This document shows, in pieces, positions 41,802-50,548 of a stretch of DNA of 50,800 nt (the first letter of the stretch is position 1; the number at the start of each line of letters is the position of its first letter). The notes under the pieces are model-generated. The model had not been told where the DNA came from, did not search any database, and saw nothing but the letters and a program-made list of their open reading frames with translations. The position numbers were made by a program, and so were the translations under genes. This DNA comes from JAAYRQ01 sp035647815 (GTDB lineage Bacteria; Bacillota; Syntrophomonadia; Syntrophomonadales; Syntrophomonadaceae), in NCBI GenBank assembly GCA_035647815.1, contig DASRMR010000013.1, positions 1 to 50,800 of the forward strand, read 5' to 3'.

Positions 41802-43181
41802 CTATATAAATTTCATTAACCTCTTAATCTGATTCAATGAAATCTTGTAGGGAGGGTATTTAGCTTTAACATCTATCATATAATTAGCTTTTAACACACT
41901 TTTTTTATGAACAAAAATATCAAAACTCGCCTTACCATGGTATTGACCCATACCACTCTCACCTACTCCACCAAAAGGTAAATATTGTGTAGTAATCTGG
42001 CTTAAAGTATCATTTATACATACGCTCCCTGATGATGTTTCTCTTAAAATATGCTCCTGTTTTTTTGCATCTGCAGAAAAGAAATATAATGCTAGTGGTT
42101 TTGCTTTACTATTTATTAATTCAATAGCCTCATCTAAATCGTTGTACTCGAGTACAGGTAGGATAGGTCCAAATATCTCTTCCTGCATAAGTACCGAATC
42201 AAGACTTACTTGATCAATGATTGTTGGCGAGATATACTTCGCTTCTCTTTTACAATCGCCTCCAAGTAAAATACGGCCCTCTTGTAAATAACCTTCTAAT
42301 CTTTGGAAATGGGTATCATTAATGATCCGGCCATAATCTAGGCTTTCAAATGGATTAGATCCATAAAACTCTTGAACCATTTGTATTAGCTGTTTCACAA
42401 AAGCGTCTTTAATCGAGGAATGTACTAAAAGATAGTCCGGTGCTACACATGTCTGGCCAGAATTTAAAAACTTCCCCCAACAAACTCTACGTGCTGCTTG
42501 TTCTAGATTAGAGCTTGAATCAACAATACAAGGGCTCTTGCCCCCTAACTCTAATGTCACAGGGGTTAAATTACGTGCTGCTGCTTGCATTACGATTCGC
42601 CCCACCTCTGCCCCACCAGTGAAAAAGATATGATCATAACGCTCTGCTAATAAAGCTGAAGAAACTGGAATCCCACCTTCTATTACCGCAATATACTCTT
42701 CACTAAAATTAGCTGTTATTATCTTTTGGATAACAGCAGATACATGAGGTGCATATTCAGAAGGCTTTAAAATACAACAATTTCCAGCTGCCATCGCACC
42801 GATTAATGGACCTATAATTAATTGGAAGGGGTAATTCCAAGGACCCATTATCAAAACTAATCCTAAAGGATCATTGTATATATAGCTTTTAGCACCAAAA
42901 TAACCGATGGGAGTTTTAACCTTTTCCACCTTCATATGGCGAGGTAACTTACGTATCATCTGCCTAAGTTCTCCCATTACGAAACCTACTTCTGAAGAAT
43001 AAGCTTCTATAGGTGCTTTTCCTAAATCAACTTGAAGTGCTTCTAAAATCTCTTCCTCATAATCGTTAATCCCCTTCTCTAGCTTTTGAAGTTGTTCAAC
43101 CCTGAATTTCAACGGATATGTAGCACCGGTTCTATGAAATTCCCTCTGTTTAGTTACAAGTTGTTTTATATTCTGCTCCAA
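41802..43181 (-). CDS. Aldehyde dehydrogenase, fatty-aldehyde (class 3) type
   Basis: This 459-residue NAD(P)-dependent enzyme lacks the N-terminal extension of class 1 and 2 enzymes, like the class 3 and fatty aldehyde dehydrogenases (YwdH group). Motifs: G-P-W-N-Y-P-F-Q-L at 113, F-F-T-G-G-A-E-V-G-R at 186, L-E-L-G-G-K-S-P with catalytic Glu 211, and N-S-G-Q-T-C-V-A-P-D-Y with catalytic Cys 245. The start is a TTG, with GAGGGGG about 10 bases upstream. It is encoded directly upstream of the GRE on the same strand with a 123-base gap, so an aldehyde product of the GRE could be its substrate. Confidence 0.95.
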   Translation of the reverse strand: MEQNIKQLVTKQREFHRTGATYPLKFRVEQLQKLEKGINDYEEEILEALQVDLGKAPIEAYSSEVGFVMGELRQMIRKLPRHMKVEKVKTPIGYFGAKSYIYNDPLGLVLIMGPWNYPFQLIIGPLIGAMAAGNCCILKPSEYAPHVSAVIQKIITANFSEEYIAVIEGGIPVSSALLAERYDHIFFTGGAEVGRIVMQAAARNLTPVTLELGGKSPCIVDSSSNLEQAARRVCWGKFLNSGQTCVAPDYLLVHSSIKDAFVKQLIQMVQEFYGSNPFESLDYGRIINDTHFQRLEGYLQEGRILLGGDCKREAKYISPTIIDQVSLDSVLMQEEIFGPILPVLEYNDLDEAIELINSKAKPLALYFFSADAKKQEHILRETSSGSVCINDTLSQITTQYLPFGGVGESGMGQYHGKASFDIFVHKKSVLKANYMIDVKAKYPPYKISLNQIKRLMKFI

Positions 43182-43240
43182 AGAAAACAGCCCCCTCTTT
43201 CCATTTTAATTTCTAATCAATTTTCAAACATTGATTTTCC

Positions 43241-43918
43241 TTAAAAACTCTTGACAACTCTCGTAGTGGAATAATCTTTAGGATAAGTTGTAATACAATT
43301 CATCAAAAATACTTCTACCAAATTACTTATCAAAGCTTCCGTGTTTTCCTCTACTTCCTGAAGAACTCTACTATTATAAAGGCTAACTAAGCCATGTACT
43401 TGTATCCATAAGTGGATAATGTTAAACCGTAAATCTTCTAAGTTAATATTATTAGGACGATAAAATTCTTTAGTTATATTTACAGTTGCATCAAATAATT
43501 TCATCCCAGCCTGCTTTTCCAAAAAAGCTACTGGTTCTATTTTACTATTACGGTAATCCCGATATTTTGGGGTATCCATACTAAAGATAATGTCATAACA
43601 ATGGGGGTCTTCTATTCCAAAACGAATATATTCTCTAATGATATTTGCTAGTTTTTTTCGTGGGTCACTTATGTCTTTAACCGAATTAATACATCTTTCA
43701 TACATAACATTGAAGCCATTAGTCTGAATGTCGAGATATAGTTCATCTTTACTAGAATAATAATTGTAAATATTAGCTGCAGTCATCCCTAATTTACCCG
43801 CTAGTTTTCTCATACTCATATTATTGAAGCCCATAGTGCTAATTAGGTCTACTGCTACTTGTAATATTATATTTTTAAACTCCTGTACCTCTTGAGGAGT
43901 CCGTGTGGTTTTAGCCAT
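43241..43918 (-). CDS. TetR family transcriptional regulator
   Basis: This 225-residue repressor has a helix-turn-helix near residues 25-60 (G-F-N-N-M-S-M-R-K-L-A, then G-M-T-A-A-N-I-Y-N-Y-Y-S-S-K-D-E-L-Y-L), followed by a larger ligand-binding domain. TetR proteins of this kind commonly sense acyl-CoA or hydrophobic compounds. AGGAGG lies six bases before the ATG. It is transcribed divergently from the ligase at 44107 and precedes the aldehyde dehydrogenase and GRE on its own strand; the palindromes in the intergenic region are its likely targets. Confidence 0.95.
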   Translation of the reverse strand: MAKTTRTPQEVQEFKNIILQVAVDLISTMGFNNMSMRKLAGKLGMTAANIYNYYSSKDELYLDIQTNGFNVMYERCINSVKDISDPRKKLANIIREYIRFGIEDPHCYDIIFSMDTPKYRDYRNSKIEPVAFLEKQAGMKLFDATVNITKEFYRPNNINLEDLRFNIIHLWIQVHGLVSLYNSRVLQEVEENTEALISNLVEVFLMNCITTYPKDYSTTRVVKSF

Positions 43919-43960
43919 TAATAGCCTCCTGATAAATTACAACTTATTTCTCTTAACACT

Positions 43961-43985
43961 ATTAATTTAACACCGTTAAATTAAT
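43961..43985. promoter_or_regulatory. Perfect operator palindrome in the TetR-ligase divergent region
   Basis: ATTAATTTAAC and GTTAAATTAAT (11-base arms) flank ACC. It lies between the two divergent genes, 43 bases from the TetR start, a typical place for an autoregulatory TetR operator. Confidence 0.7.
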
Positions 43986-43999
43986 AGGTCAACATGAAA

Positions 44000-44030
44000 A
44001 TATTATCGCAATTTGTGATAATATCACAAA
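44000..44030. promoter_or_regulatory. Overlapping palindromes, second operator site
   Basis: TTTGTGATA-A-TATCACAAA (44012-44030) is a perfect 9-1-9 repeat. It overlaps a 12-1-12 repeat with one mismatch (44000-44024). The TGTGA/TCACA half-sites resemble CRP/FNR- or Rex-type sites, but the five-base centre is one short of those consensus spacings. Confidence 0.6.
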
Positions 44031-44106
44031 AAATGAAGGAATATTTTCCTACTTAGAGAATTGTGTTATATATAAAGAAAGTAATTATAAGAGGAGGATT
44101 TTGAAA

Positions 44107-45771
44107 ATGGAAAAACCATGGCTACAAGATTTCGAAGATGATTTAACCAAATGGCGTCCACTATGGGAACAACATTATGATGAGGGAGTGCCCAAAAATT
44201 TTGATTACCCCGATTTTCCTTTAAAGTATTGGTTCAACAAGTGGGCAGATGAACATCCACAAAAACCATACCTACTTATGGGCGATTTTTCTATGAGTTA
44301 TGGCGATGCAAATAATATGGCACGCAGGATAGCTAATGCCCTGCTCGATTTAGGTGTTAAAAAAGGTGACCGGGTAGCAATAATGGCACCTAATGTTCCA
44401 CAATATGTACTATCTCTGCAGGCTTTATATAAAATCGGGGCTGTCGAAGTACCTACCAACCCTTTATATACCATTCCCGAACTAGAACTGCAATTTAATG
44501 ATAGCGGTACAGAAACTGTGATTGTTATGGCTGGTTTTGCTGACAAAGCTATTCAGATTATGCATAAGCCTGATTCAACAGTTAAAAGAGTAATCGCATT
44601 TCAGGTACCTAGTGGAGCGGTGGAAATAGCTCCTGGTGATAATATTTATGATTTCAATGAATTAGTTATGGCAGCTAGTGATAATGAACCAGATATTGAA
44701 GTTTTTCCAGATGATATTGCTAAGCTTCAATATACCGGCGGAACTACTGGTGTACCTAAAGGTTGTGTCTTAACTAATGCGATTATTTTCTCTCAAGCAA
44801 ATCGTACATCTACTTGGACTTCTGGAGGTTTTAAGCTGATACCTAAGGATGAAATAAGAACCCTTTGTGCTATACCTCTTAATCATATTTATGGATTTAA
44901 TGGTAATGTAAACATATGCCTTTTTACTGGTGGCACTATGGTTTTGGTAGCATTACCTACACCGGATAACTTAATCGCAGCTATAAATAGACATAAACCT
45001 AATGCATTTGCGTCAGTACCAGCAATGATTATGGGTTTGAATAACCATCCCGATATTGCCCAAACAGATGTTAGCTCACTTAAAGGTATATTCTGTGGTT
45101 CGGCTCCTTTGCCTGTGGAAACCATAAAAGAATTTGAACGGCTTACAGGTGGAAGGATTTTTGAAGGTTACGGTCTTTCTGAAACAGTCAATATTCTTAC
45201 CGTTAACCCAGTATTCACTCTGCGTAAAATAGGTAGTTGTGGCATGGTTTGGCCTGATACTGATCTAGTCGTAGTAGATGTTGAAACAGGAACTAAAGTT
45301 ATGCCTCGGGGTGAACTTGGTGAATTAATTGCGCGTGGCCCCCAGCTTTTTAGAGAGTATTGGAATAATCCAGAAGAAACTGCTGCTGCAACAAGAGATG
45401 GATGGTTTTATACTGGGGATATCGTGAAAATAGATGAAGATGGATTTGTGTTCATCATGGATCGTAAAAAAGACATGATAATATCTAGTGGTTTTAATGT
45501 ATATCCGCGAGATATTGATGAAGTGCTTTTTGCCCACCCCAAAATTTTAGAAGCCTGCTCAGTTGGAGTGCCTGATCCTAAACGCGGTGAAAGCGTAAAA
45601 GCTTTTGTAGTCTTAAAAGCAGGTGAAACTATGGATGCCAAGGAAGTAATTGCCCACTGCAGGGAAAGTCTAGCACCATATAAAGTACCTACACAAGTAG
45701 AGTTTATAGATACTTTACCTAGAACATCGGTCGGCAAAGCTGATCGAAAAGTTTTGCAAGCAAGAGACTAA
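44107..45771 (+). CDS. AMP-forming acyl-CoA ligase (class I ANL superfamily)
   Basis: This 554-residue adenylating enzyme has K-L-Q-Y-T-G-G-T-T-G-V-P-K-G near residue 205, E-G-Y-G-L-S-E-T-V-N near 356, Y-T-G-D-I-V-K-I-D and M-D-R-K-K-D-M-I-I-S-S-G-F-N-V-Y-P-R near 460, plus the C-terminal catalytic lysine in S-V-G-K-A-D-R-K. It is of the medium- or long-chain fatty acid or aromatic acid ligase type, distinct from the 640-residue synthetase at 35.7 kb. The ATG at 44107 lies nine bases after GGAGG; the frame also includes a TTG two codons earlier, too close to the site. It is divergent from TetR and ends at a strong terminator. Confidence 0.94.
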   Translation: MEKPWLQDFEDDLTKWRPLWEQHYDEGVPKNFDYPDFPLKYWFNKWADEHPQKPYLLMGDFSMSYGDANNMARRIANALLDLGVKKGDRVAIMAPNVPQYVLSLQALYKIGAVEVPTNPLYTIPELELQFNDSGTETVIVMAGFADKAIQIMHKPDSTVKRVIAFQVPSGAVEIAPGDNIYDFNELVMAASDNEPDIEVFPDDIAKLQYTGGTTGVPKGCVLTNAIIFSQANRTSTWTSGGFKLIPKDEIRTLCAIPLNHIYGFNGNVNICLFTGGTMVLVALPTPDNLIAAINRHKPNAFASVPAMIMGLNNHPDIAQTDVSSLKGIFCGSAPLPVETIKEFERLTGGRIFEGYGLSETVNILTVNPVFTLRKIGSCGMVWPDTDLVVVDVETGTKVMPRGELGELIARGPQLFREYWNNPEETAAATRDGWFYTGDIVKIDEDGFVFIMDRKKDMIISSGFNVYPRDIDEVLFAHPKILEACSVGVPDPKRGESVKAFVVLKAGETMDAKEVIAHCRESLAPYKVPTQVEFIDTLPRTSVGKADRKVLQARD

Positions 45772-45797
45772 ATCGGTCTGTAAAAATCCAAATTCGT

Positions 45798-45833
45798 AAA
45801 TACCCCTCTCCATTTTCAGGGAAAGGGGTATTT
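45798..45833 (+). terminator. Terminator of the acyl-CoA ligase gene
   Basis: AAATACCCCT and AGGGGTATTT are perfect ten-base arms with a 16-base loop that can pair further. It stands between two convergent genes and may serve both. Confidence 0.82.
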
Positions 45834-45852
45834 TGCTTTAGAAAATGAATTT

Positions 45853-46935
45853 TCAATCATAATTTACGAACTCCTTTAAATAAATATAGACATATACTTC
45901 TATAAAAGTATTAGAGCGAGGATAATTGATTTTCAATATCTTTTTCATCAGGTCGGAATCATGTGCACAGACTTTGCTTATAATTCCTGTTAAATCTGTT
46001 TTGTCGGGATGGGATGATACGGTTTCGGCAACTATATTAAATACTTCTTCATGTTCTCTAACAATTGAATCTAGGTAAGAAATAACTTTATCTTTACCGA
46101 TAATAGGAAGTTGATGGCTTAAAGCGAGAACATCTATTCCTCCGTCTTCTGCTAATTGCAACATCTTTTTCATACCTATTTTAGTTTCTTTTATGCTCCC
46201 ATCAAGAATGTCATTAGGGTTTAGGAAACTTATTAAATCTCCAGAAAACATTATCTTCTTATCGGGAAGATAAAAAGAGAGATGGTCATCCTGATGGCCT
46301 GGAGTATCAAGTGCAAAAAGATGTTCATTTAAAGGCCATCCTTTAAAAACATTCTTACCAAAGGATAAATCCTGGATTTCATCATAGTTCAAAAACAAAA
46401 CATTCTTCTTAGGGGGAGAAACACTACCAGCCTCGATACGACAAATGACTAAACCTACCATCTTCATAATAAAGTTTAATCCTGTAGGAAAATATCTTTC
46501 TATAAACTGTAGTGTTTTAATCATAAAGGGTCCCAAAATACCTGTGCGTCCGAAAAACCCTTCCACACCAAAAATTTTAACCATCTCTACCGTTACATCA
46601 GTATAATTGCGTTTAAAATTGTTTATTTTACCTGCTACTAAGGGATGAAATATTACATCTGAGCCTTTAGCCATAACGAATCTACTATTCCCACTATGAT
46701 CGATGTGAGAATGGGTAACTAAAACATCATATGCATCAAAAGTTAGATGGCTTCTAATCTGTTTAAGTCTTTTTTTACCACACGCTGGATCTATAAGATA
46801 ATTTTGCTTACCCACTTCTACAAAGTATGTGTTAGAGATGACTGTTCCCTTCCCCTCCTTACGAATATCTGTGACGAAAGATACTCCGCGTTCTGCTAGA
46901 TATTCTGTAATTAGAGGAAATTTATATTTGCCCAT
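45853..46935 (-). CDS. Metallo-beta-lactamase fold hydrolase
   Basis: This 360-residue protein has the metal motif T-H-S-H-I-D-H-S-G (H-x-H-x-D-H) near residue 89, then L-D-T-P-G-H-Q-D-D-H, F-S-G-D-L-I, and S-H-Q-L-P, a complete set of ligands for two metal ions. The substrate is not apparent. The chosen ATG (46935) follows GGGGGGGTG by about nine bases; an ATG eight codons upstream has no ribosome site. It follows the MacA-like gene on the same strand with a 51-base gap, so it may be the last gene of the export operon. Confidence 0.88.
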   Translation of the reverse strand: MGKYKFPLITEYLAERGVSFVTDIRKEGKGTVISNTYFVEVGKQNYLIDPACGKKRLKQIRSHLTFDAYDVLVTHSHIDHSGNSRFVMAKGSDVIFHPLVAGKINNFKRNYTDVTVEMVKIFGVEGFFGRTGILGPFMIKTLQFIERYFPTGLNFIMKMVGLVICRIEAGSVSPPKKNVLFLNYDEIQDLSFGKNVFKGWPLNEHLFALDTPGHQDDHLSFYLPDKKIMFSGDLISFLNPNDILDGSIKETKIGMKKMLQLAEDGGIDVLALSHQLPIIGKDKVISYLDSIVREHEEVFNIVAETVSSHPDKTDLTGIISKVCAHDSDLMKKILKINYPRSNTFIEVYVYIYLKEFVNYD

Positions 46936-46986
46936 GATGGAATTCACCCCCCCGCCCATGTCAACTTACCAGTATTATTTATCTAA

Positions 46987-48147
46987 TCATTTAATTCCTT
47001 TAACCTTAAGACCTTCCTTAAGCAAAGAACTTCCATCTAAGACTATCTCTTCTTCAGCCTCTAAACCTGTAATAATTTCAATATTCACCCTGTCACTTAG
47101 ACCAGTTTCTACATCAACATATTTAACGCGTCCATCTTCAATAACCATTACTTGTTTACTGTCATTATCACCATGTATAATAGTTTCCCGAGGAATGATT
47201 ATTACATCAGTTTTAGATAAAGTTTCAATCTGAACTTTAACTTCATAACCAGGACGAAGTTTATCATGATTTTTTAGCATAATAATTACTGGAACTCGAT
47301 ACTGAGTTACACCTAAAGCTGAAAGCTTTTCTTCTGCTTGTGGGTAAATTTGCACTACTTTTCCTTCTAAAATAGTATCCTTTAATAAAGGTGCTCTTAT
47401 CTTAGCTTTCTGATCTACGCTAATATCAGCCATATCATCACTTAATAATTCGGTTTTAATTTCCATTTCATTTAAGCTAGCAACTTGTGCTACAGAAGTA
47501 CCTGTCATTAAAAATTGCCCATCCTTAGCAGGAAGCCTTACTACTACCCCATCTATAGGACTAGTTATTACTAAACCTTTTTCTTTAGATCTTATCTCTT
47601 GTAATGTGTCTTCTAGTGATGAAATCTGAAGATCAATCTGAGCCAAACTTGCCTTTTGTTCTTGCCAACTGCTCTCTAACTTTTCTACACTAGTTTTTAT
47701 AACTTCTAATTCACTTTTACTTACTGCTCCTGCTGCAAATAACTTTTCAGTTCTGGCGTAATCCTTTTTAGCCTCAGTAAGCTCTAAGCCAGTCCTATAA
47801 ATATTCGCCTCAGCTACACCTATATTACTTTTAGCCTCTACTATTAAGCTTTTTTGTCCACTCTTTTGAATATCTAAATCATTATCACTTAAGACTAATA
47901 AAGTATCACCTTTACTTACTTTAGAGCCTATTTCTACTGCTAGATGCTCAATTTTCCCACTTTCTTCATTATAAACATCGAGATAATTACTAGCTTGCAC
48001 TAACCCCGTTTCATCAACACTCTGTTGTATATTTCCCTTTGTAACCTCATGTAATTTCACTTTTGTTGCAGGTGGATTTAAGACTAAAATGACAGCAGCA
48101 ACTACAACTACTAAGGCAACTATGCCGATTAGCAACTTTCTTTTCAT
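46987..48147 (-). CDS. HlyD/MacA-like membrane fusion protein (periplasmic adaptor)
   Basis: This 386-residue adaptor has an N-terminal membrane anchor (LLIGIVALVVVVAAVILVL), a biotinyl-lipoyl-like half (E-S-G-K-I-E-H-L-A-V-E-I-G-S-K-V), a long coiled-coil hairpin (residues 95-190), the second lipoyl half (I-T-S-P-I-D-G-V-V-V-R-L-P) and a beta-barrel and membrane-proximal domain. It links the ABC permease to its export path, as in MacAB-type or Bacillus YknWXYZ systems. AAGGGGG lies ten bases before the ATG, 25 bases after the permease gene. Confidence 0.93.
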   Translation of the reverse strand: MKRKLLIGIVALVVVVAAVILVLNPPATKVKLHEVTKGNIQQSVDETGLVQASNYLDVYNEESGKIEHLAVEIGSKVSKGDTLLVLSDNDLDIQKSGQKSLIVEAKSNIGVAEANIYRTGLELTEAKKDYARTEKLFAAGAVSKSELEVIKTSVEKLESSWQEQKASLAQIDLQISSLEDTLQEIRSKEKGLVITSPIDGVVVRLPAKDGQFLMTGTSVAQVASLNEMEIKTELLSDDMADISVDQKAKIRAPLLKDTILEGKVVQIYPQAEEKLSALGVTQYRVPVIIMLKNHDKLRPGYEVKVQIETLSKTDVIIIPRETIIHGDNDSKQVMVIEDGRVKYVDVETGLSDRVNIEIITGLEAEEEIVLDGSSLLKEGLKVKGIK

Positions 48148-48172
48148 CCTTTTAAAACCCCCTTCCCAAAAC

Positions 48173-50548
48173 TTAGTCCTGGCTCTTTAGAATTTCTACT
48201 AGGTTAATATGATTTATTCCTCTAATAGCTAGTCGATGTGCAACCAGGATAAACACAACTGCTGTTATAGCTGAAAAAACATATGTAAGTGGATAAATAA
48301 TAACTGGAAAACTATATAAATCTGACTCTATACTAGTCATAAAACCAACAGCCATAACCCTGCCTAAGGGTAAACCTAAAGCGACACCTATAAATGCTTG
48401 TAAAAAGTTCTCCTTCCCCAAAATTCCAGCTAATTCCTTATTACTATAACCAATAAGTTTCAATGACGCTAATTCCCGCTCTCGCTCTATTAATGTCATT
48501 AAAGAAGCATTATATACAATGGCAAAACCTAAAATCACTGCAAATAATACCATAATAAAGACAGTATAAATAATTGCCTCCATATTACTTTCGAAATTAT
48601 CTAGTTCTGTTTGTAAGCTAGATATAGAAGAAATGTTTAGCATTTCATTAAGTTCTTCTTCAATAAAAGAAGTTTTACCGACTTCGCCTTTTATCATCGC
48701 CCCAGTAACTAAACCTTTTTCCTCTAATAAGCGATTAGCAACTTCAATATCTACATATGTCGCACTTCCCATCATCTGATAACTTATTCCTGCTACTTTT
48801 ATTAAGCTAGTATGGGTCGGGCCATTAGGTAAAAGAGTTTCAATTTCCACATCATCACCGACACTTACCCCTAGGTTTTTAGCCTGGACATGATTAATAA
48901 GCATACCTTCTTCTGGCACATTTAGCTTATTCCCTTCTTCATCAGCAATCTTCTTTAAAGTCATTCCCGGAGCATAAGCTACTAAAACATCATCTTCACT
49001 ATTGTTTTTATAATTCATGCGTACAGGTAATTCTAGAAAAGGTTCTACCTTCAGAACTCCATCAATTACTTCAACACTATGTAATTCTCCCTCTTTAACC
49101 GGATTATCCACCCTCATCATCAAATCGTATTTTTGATCGTGGAAAAAACTGTTCATCATATAATCGGTGGCATCATTCATAAAATACGAGACAACTAACA
49201 AGCCGATTGCAAACATTATGCCTAATGTGTTTAACATAAACCTGCCCCGATTACGGCTTATATTTCTTAAACTAATTTTCCAATCAAAAGAAAACTTTTC
49301 CCATAAAAAAGGCCATCTTTCCAATATGTTTCTAGTTCCCATTTTAGGGGGACTCGGTCTCATAGATTCTGCTGGTTGGATTTTAATTACTTGTCTAGAA
49401 GCTGACCAACCGGCAACTAAACCTACTGTAATACTTAGTAAAAACCCATAAATAATTGCTCGTAGATTATAGCCACCTTGACTATCCGGTAAATTGAAAA
49501 ATACTTGGAAATAATCAGTAATTAAGCCGGCTAAAAACAAACCTAATAGACTCCCTAATGCCGCCCCTAAAAAGCCGACTAATAGAGCATAAGTTGAATA
49601 ATGCACGATAATCTGTCTGTTAGAATAACCTAGTGCTTTAAGTACACCTATTCCCGCACGTTGGTTTTTAACCATTCTTCTAAGTATTATAAATTGTATA
49701 GCTGCAGCTATGAGCAAGAATATTATAGGTAAATATAGGGTGAGCGATTTTATAGTATCTAATTCCAGTTGAAGAATAGCATGACTAAGTTGATCATCGC
49801 GAGGATACGAGGTAAGTAAGCCATAAGGCTTAAGTATTTCTTTAATTTCTGCCACTATCTCATCTTGGTTTACATTAGGGTTAAATTCTATTAAGACTTG
49901 ATTTATTTGTCCCCCCAAATTAAATATCTGTTGAGCTTCATATTGGGGCAGCATAAATATTCCAAAACTCTTATGATCAGGTAACATATCGGCAATATCT
50001 TTGATAGGATAAATGAATTCAGGACCATTTGCAGCACCTACTATAGTTAAATCAATAGGTTTCCCTTCATGTGCAACTGTAACATTATCGCCCCATTTAA
50101 CCTGATTAGCTTCAACAAAACCTTCATTAGCTGCAACTTCTATCCCTGATCCTCCTGTAGTGTCTGTGAACATTCTTCCTGCACTAAGAAATATCCGATT
50201 TGTTTCATTATCCATAGGTGATGAATAAGTTACTATCCTAGCACTAGCTCTTTTTTTATCCGCTTTCAAAATAGAAAGCTCTAAAGATATACGGCCTGTA
50301 ACCCGCTTTACTCCTGATAATGCTTCTACATCTTTAATAACTTGTTCAGGCGCTTTAACTACCATAAAATAATGATCTGCAAAATTCCCATCTTGATAAA
50401 GATCTTCTTGTGAATTCTGCAGATTATAATATGTGCTACTCATAGAAACATATACTGTAATACCTAATACCACTATAGTTAACACTGCTATAAATTGCCC
50501 TTTTCCCTGGCTTATATTTCTTAAGAGTTTCTTAAATAAAGCCGACAT
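48173..50548 (-). CDS. ABC transporter permease with two FtsX domains
   Basis: This 791-residue permease has an N-terminal membrane anchor and large extracytoplasmic domain (residues 20-250), a first FtsX core (about 255-400, I-I-F-L-L-I-A-A-A-I-Q-F-I-I-L-R-R-M and R-A-G-I-G-V-L-K-A-L-G-Y), then a second MacB-type periplasmic domain and FtsX core (about 435-791, E-R-E-L-A-S-L-K-L-I-G-Y-S). Such double-FtsX permeases pair with a separate ATPase and export peptides, drugs or lipids. The ATG immediately follows the ATPase stop codon, so translation is coupled. No substrate is indicated. Confidence 0.93.
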   Translation of the reverse strand: MSALFKKLLRNISQGKGQFIAVLTIVVLGITVYVSMSSTYYNLQNSQEDLYQDGNFADHYFMVVKAPEQVIKDVEALSGVKRVTGRISLELSILKADKKRASARIVTYSSPMDNETNRIFLSAGRMFTDTTGGSGIEVAANEGFVEANQVKWGDNVTVAHEGKPIDLTIVGAANGPEFIYPIKDIADMLPDHKSFGIFMLPQYEAQQIFNLGGQINQVLIEFNPNVNQDEIVAEIKEILKPYGLLTSYPRDDQLSHAILQLELDTIKSLTLYLPIIFLLIAAAIQFIILRRMVKNQRAGIGVLKALGYSNRQIIVHYSTYALLVGFLGAALGSLLGLFLAGLITDYFQVFFNLPDSQGGYNLRAIIYGFLLSITVGLVAGWSASRQVIKIQPAESMRPSPPKMGTRNILERWPFLWEKFSFDWKISLRNISRNRGRFMLNTLGIMFAIGLLVVSYFMNDATDYMMNSFFHDQKYDLMMRVDNPVKEGELHSVEVIDGVLKVEPFLELPVRMNYKNNSEDDVLVAYAPGMTLKKIADEEGNKLNVPEEGMLINHVQAKNLGVSVGDDVEIETLLPNGPTHTSLIKVAGISYQMMGSATYVDIEVANRLLEEKGLVTGAMIKGEVGKTSFIEEELNEMLNISSISSLQTELDNFESNMEAIIYTVFIMVLFAVILGFAIVYNASLMTLIERERELASLKLIGYSNKELAGILGKENFLQAFIGVALGLPLGRVMAVGFMTSIESDLYSFPVIIYPLTYVFSAITAVVFILVAHRLAIRGINHINLVEILKSQD

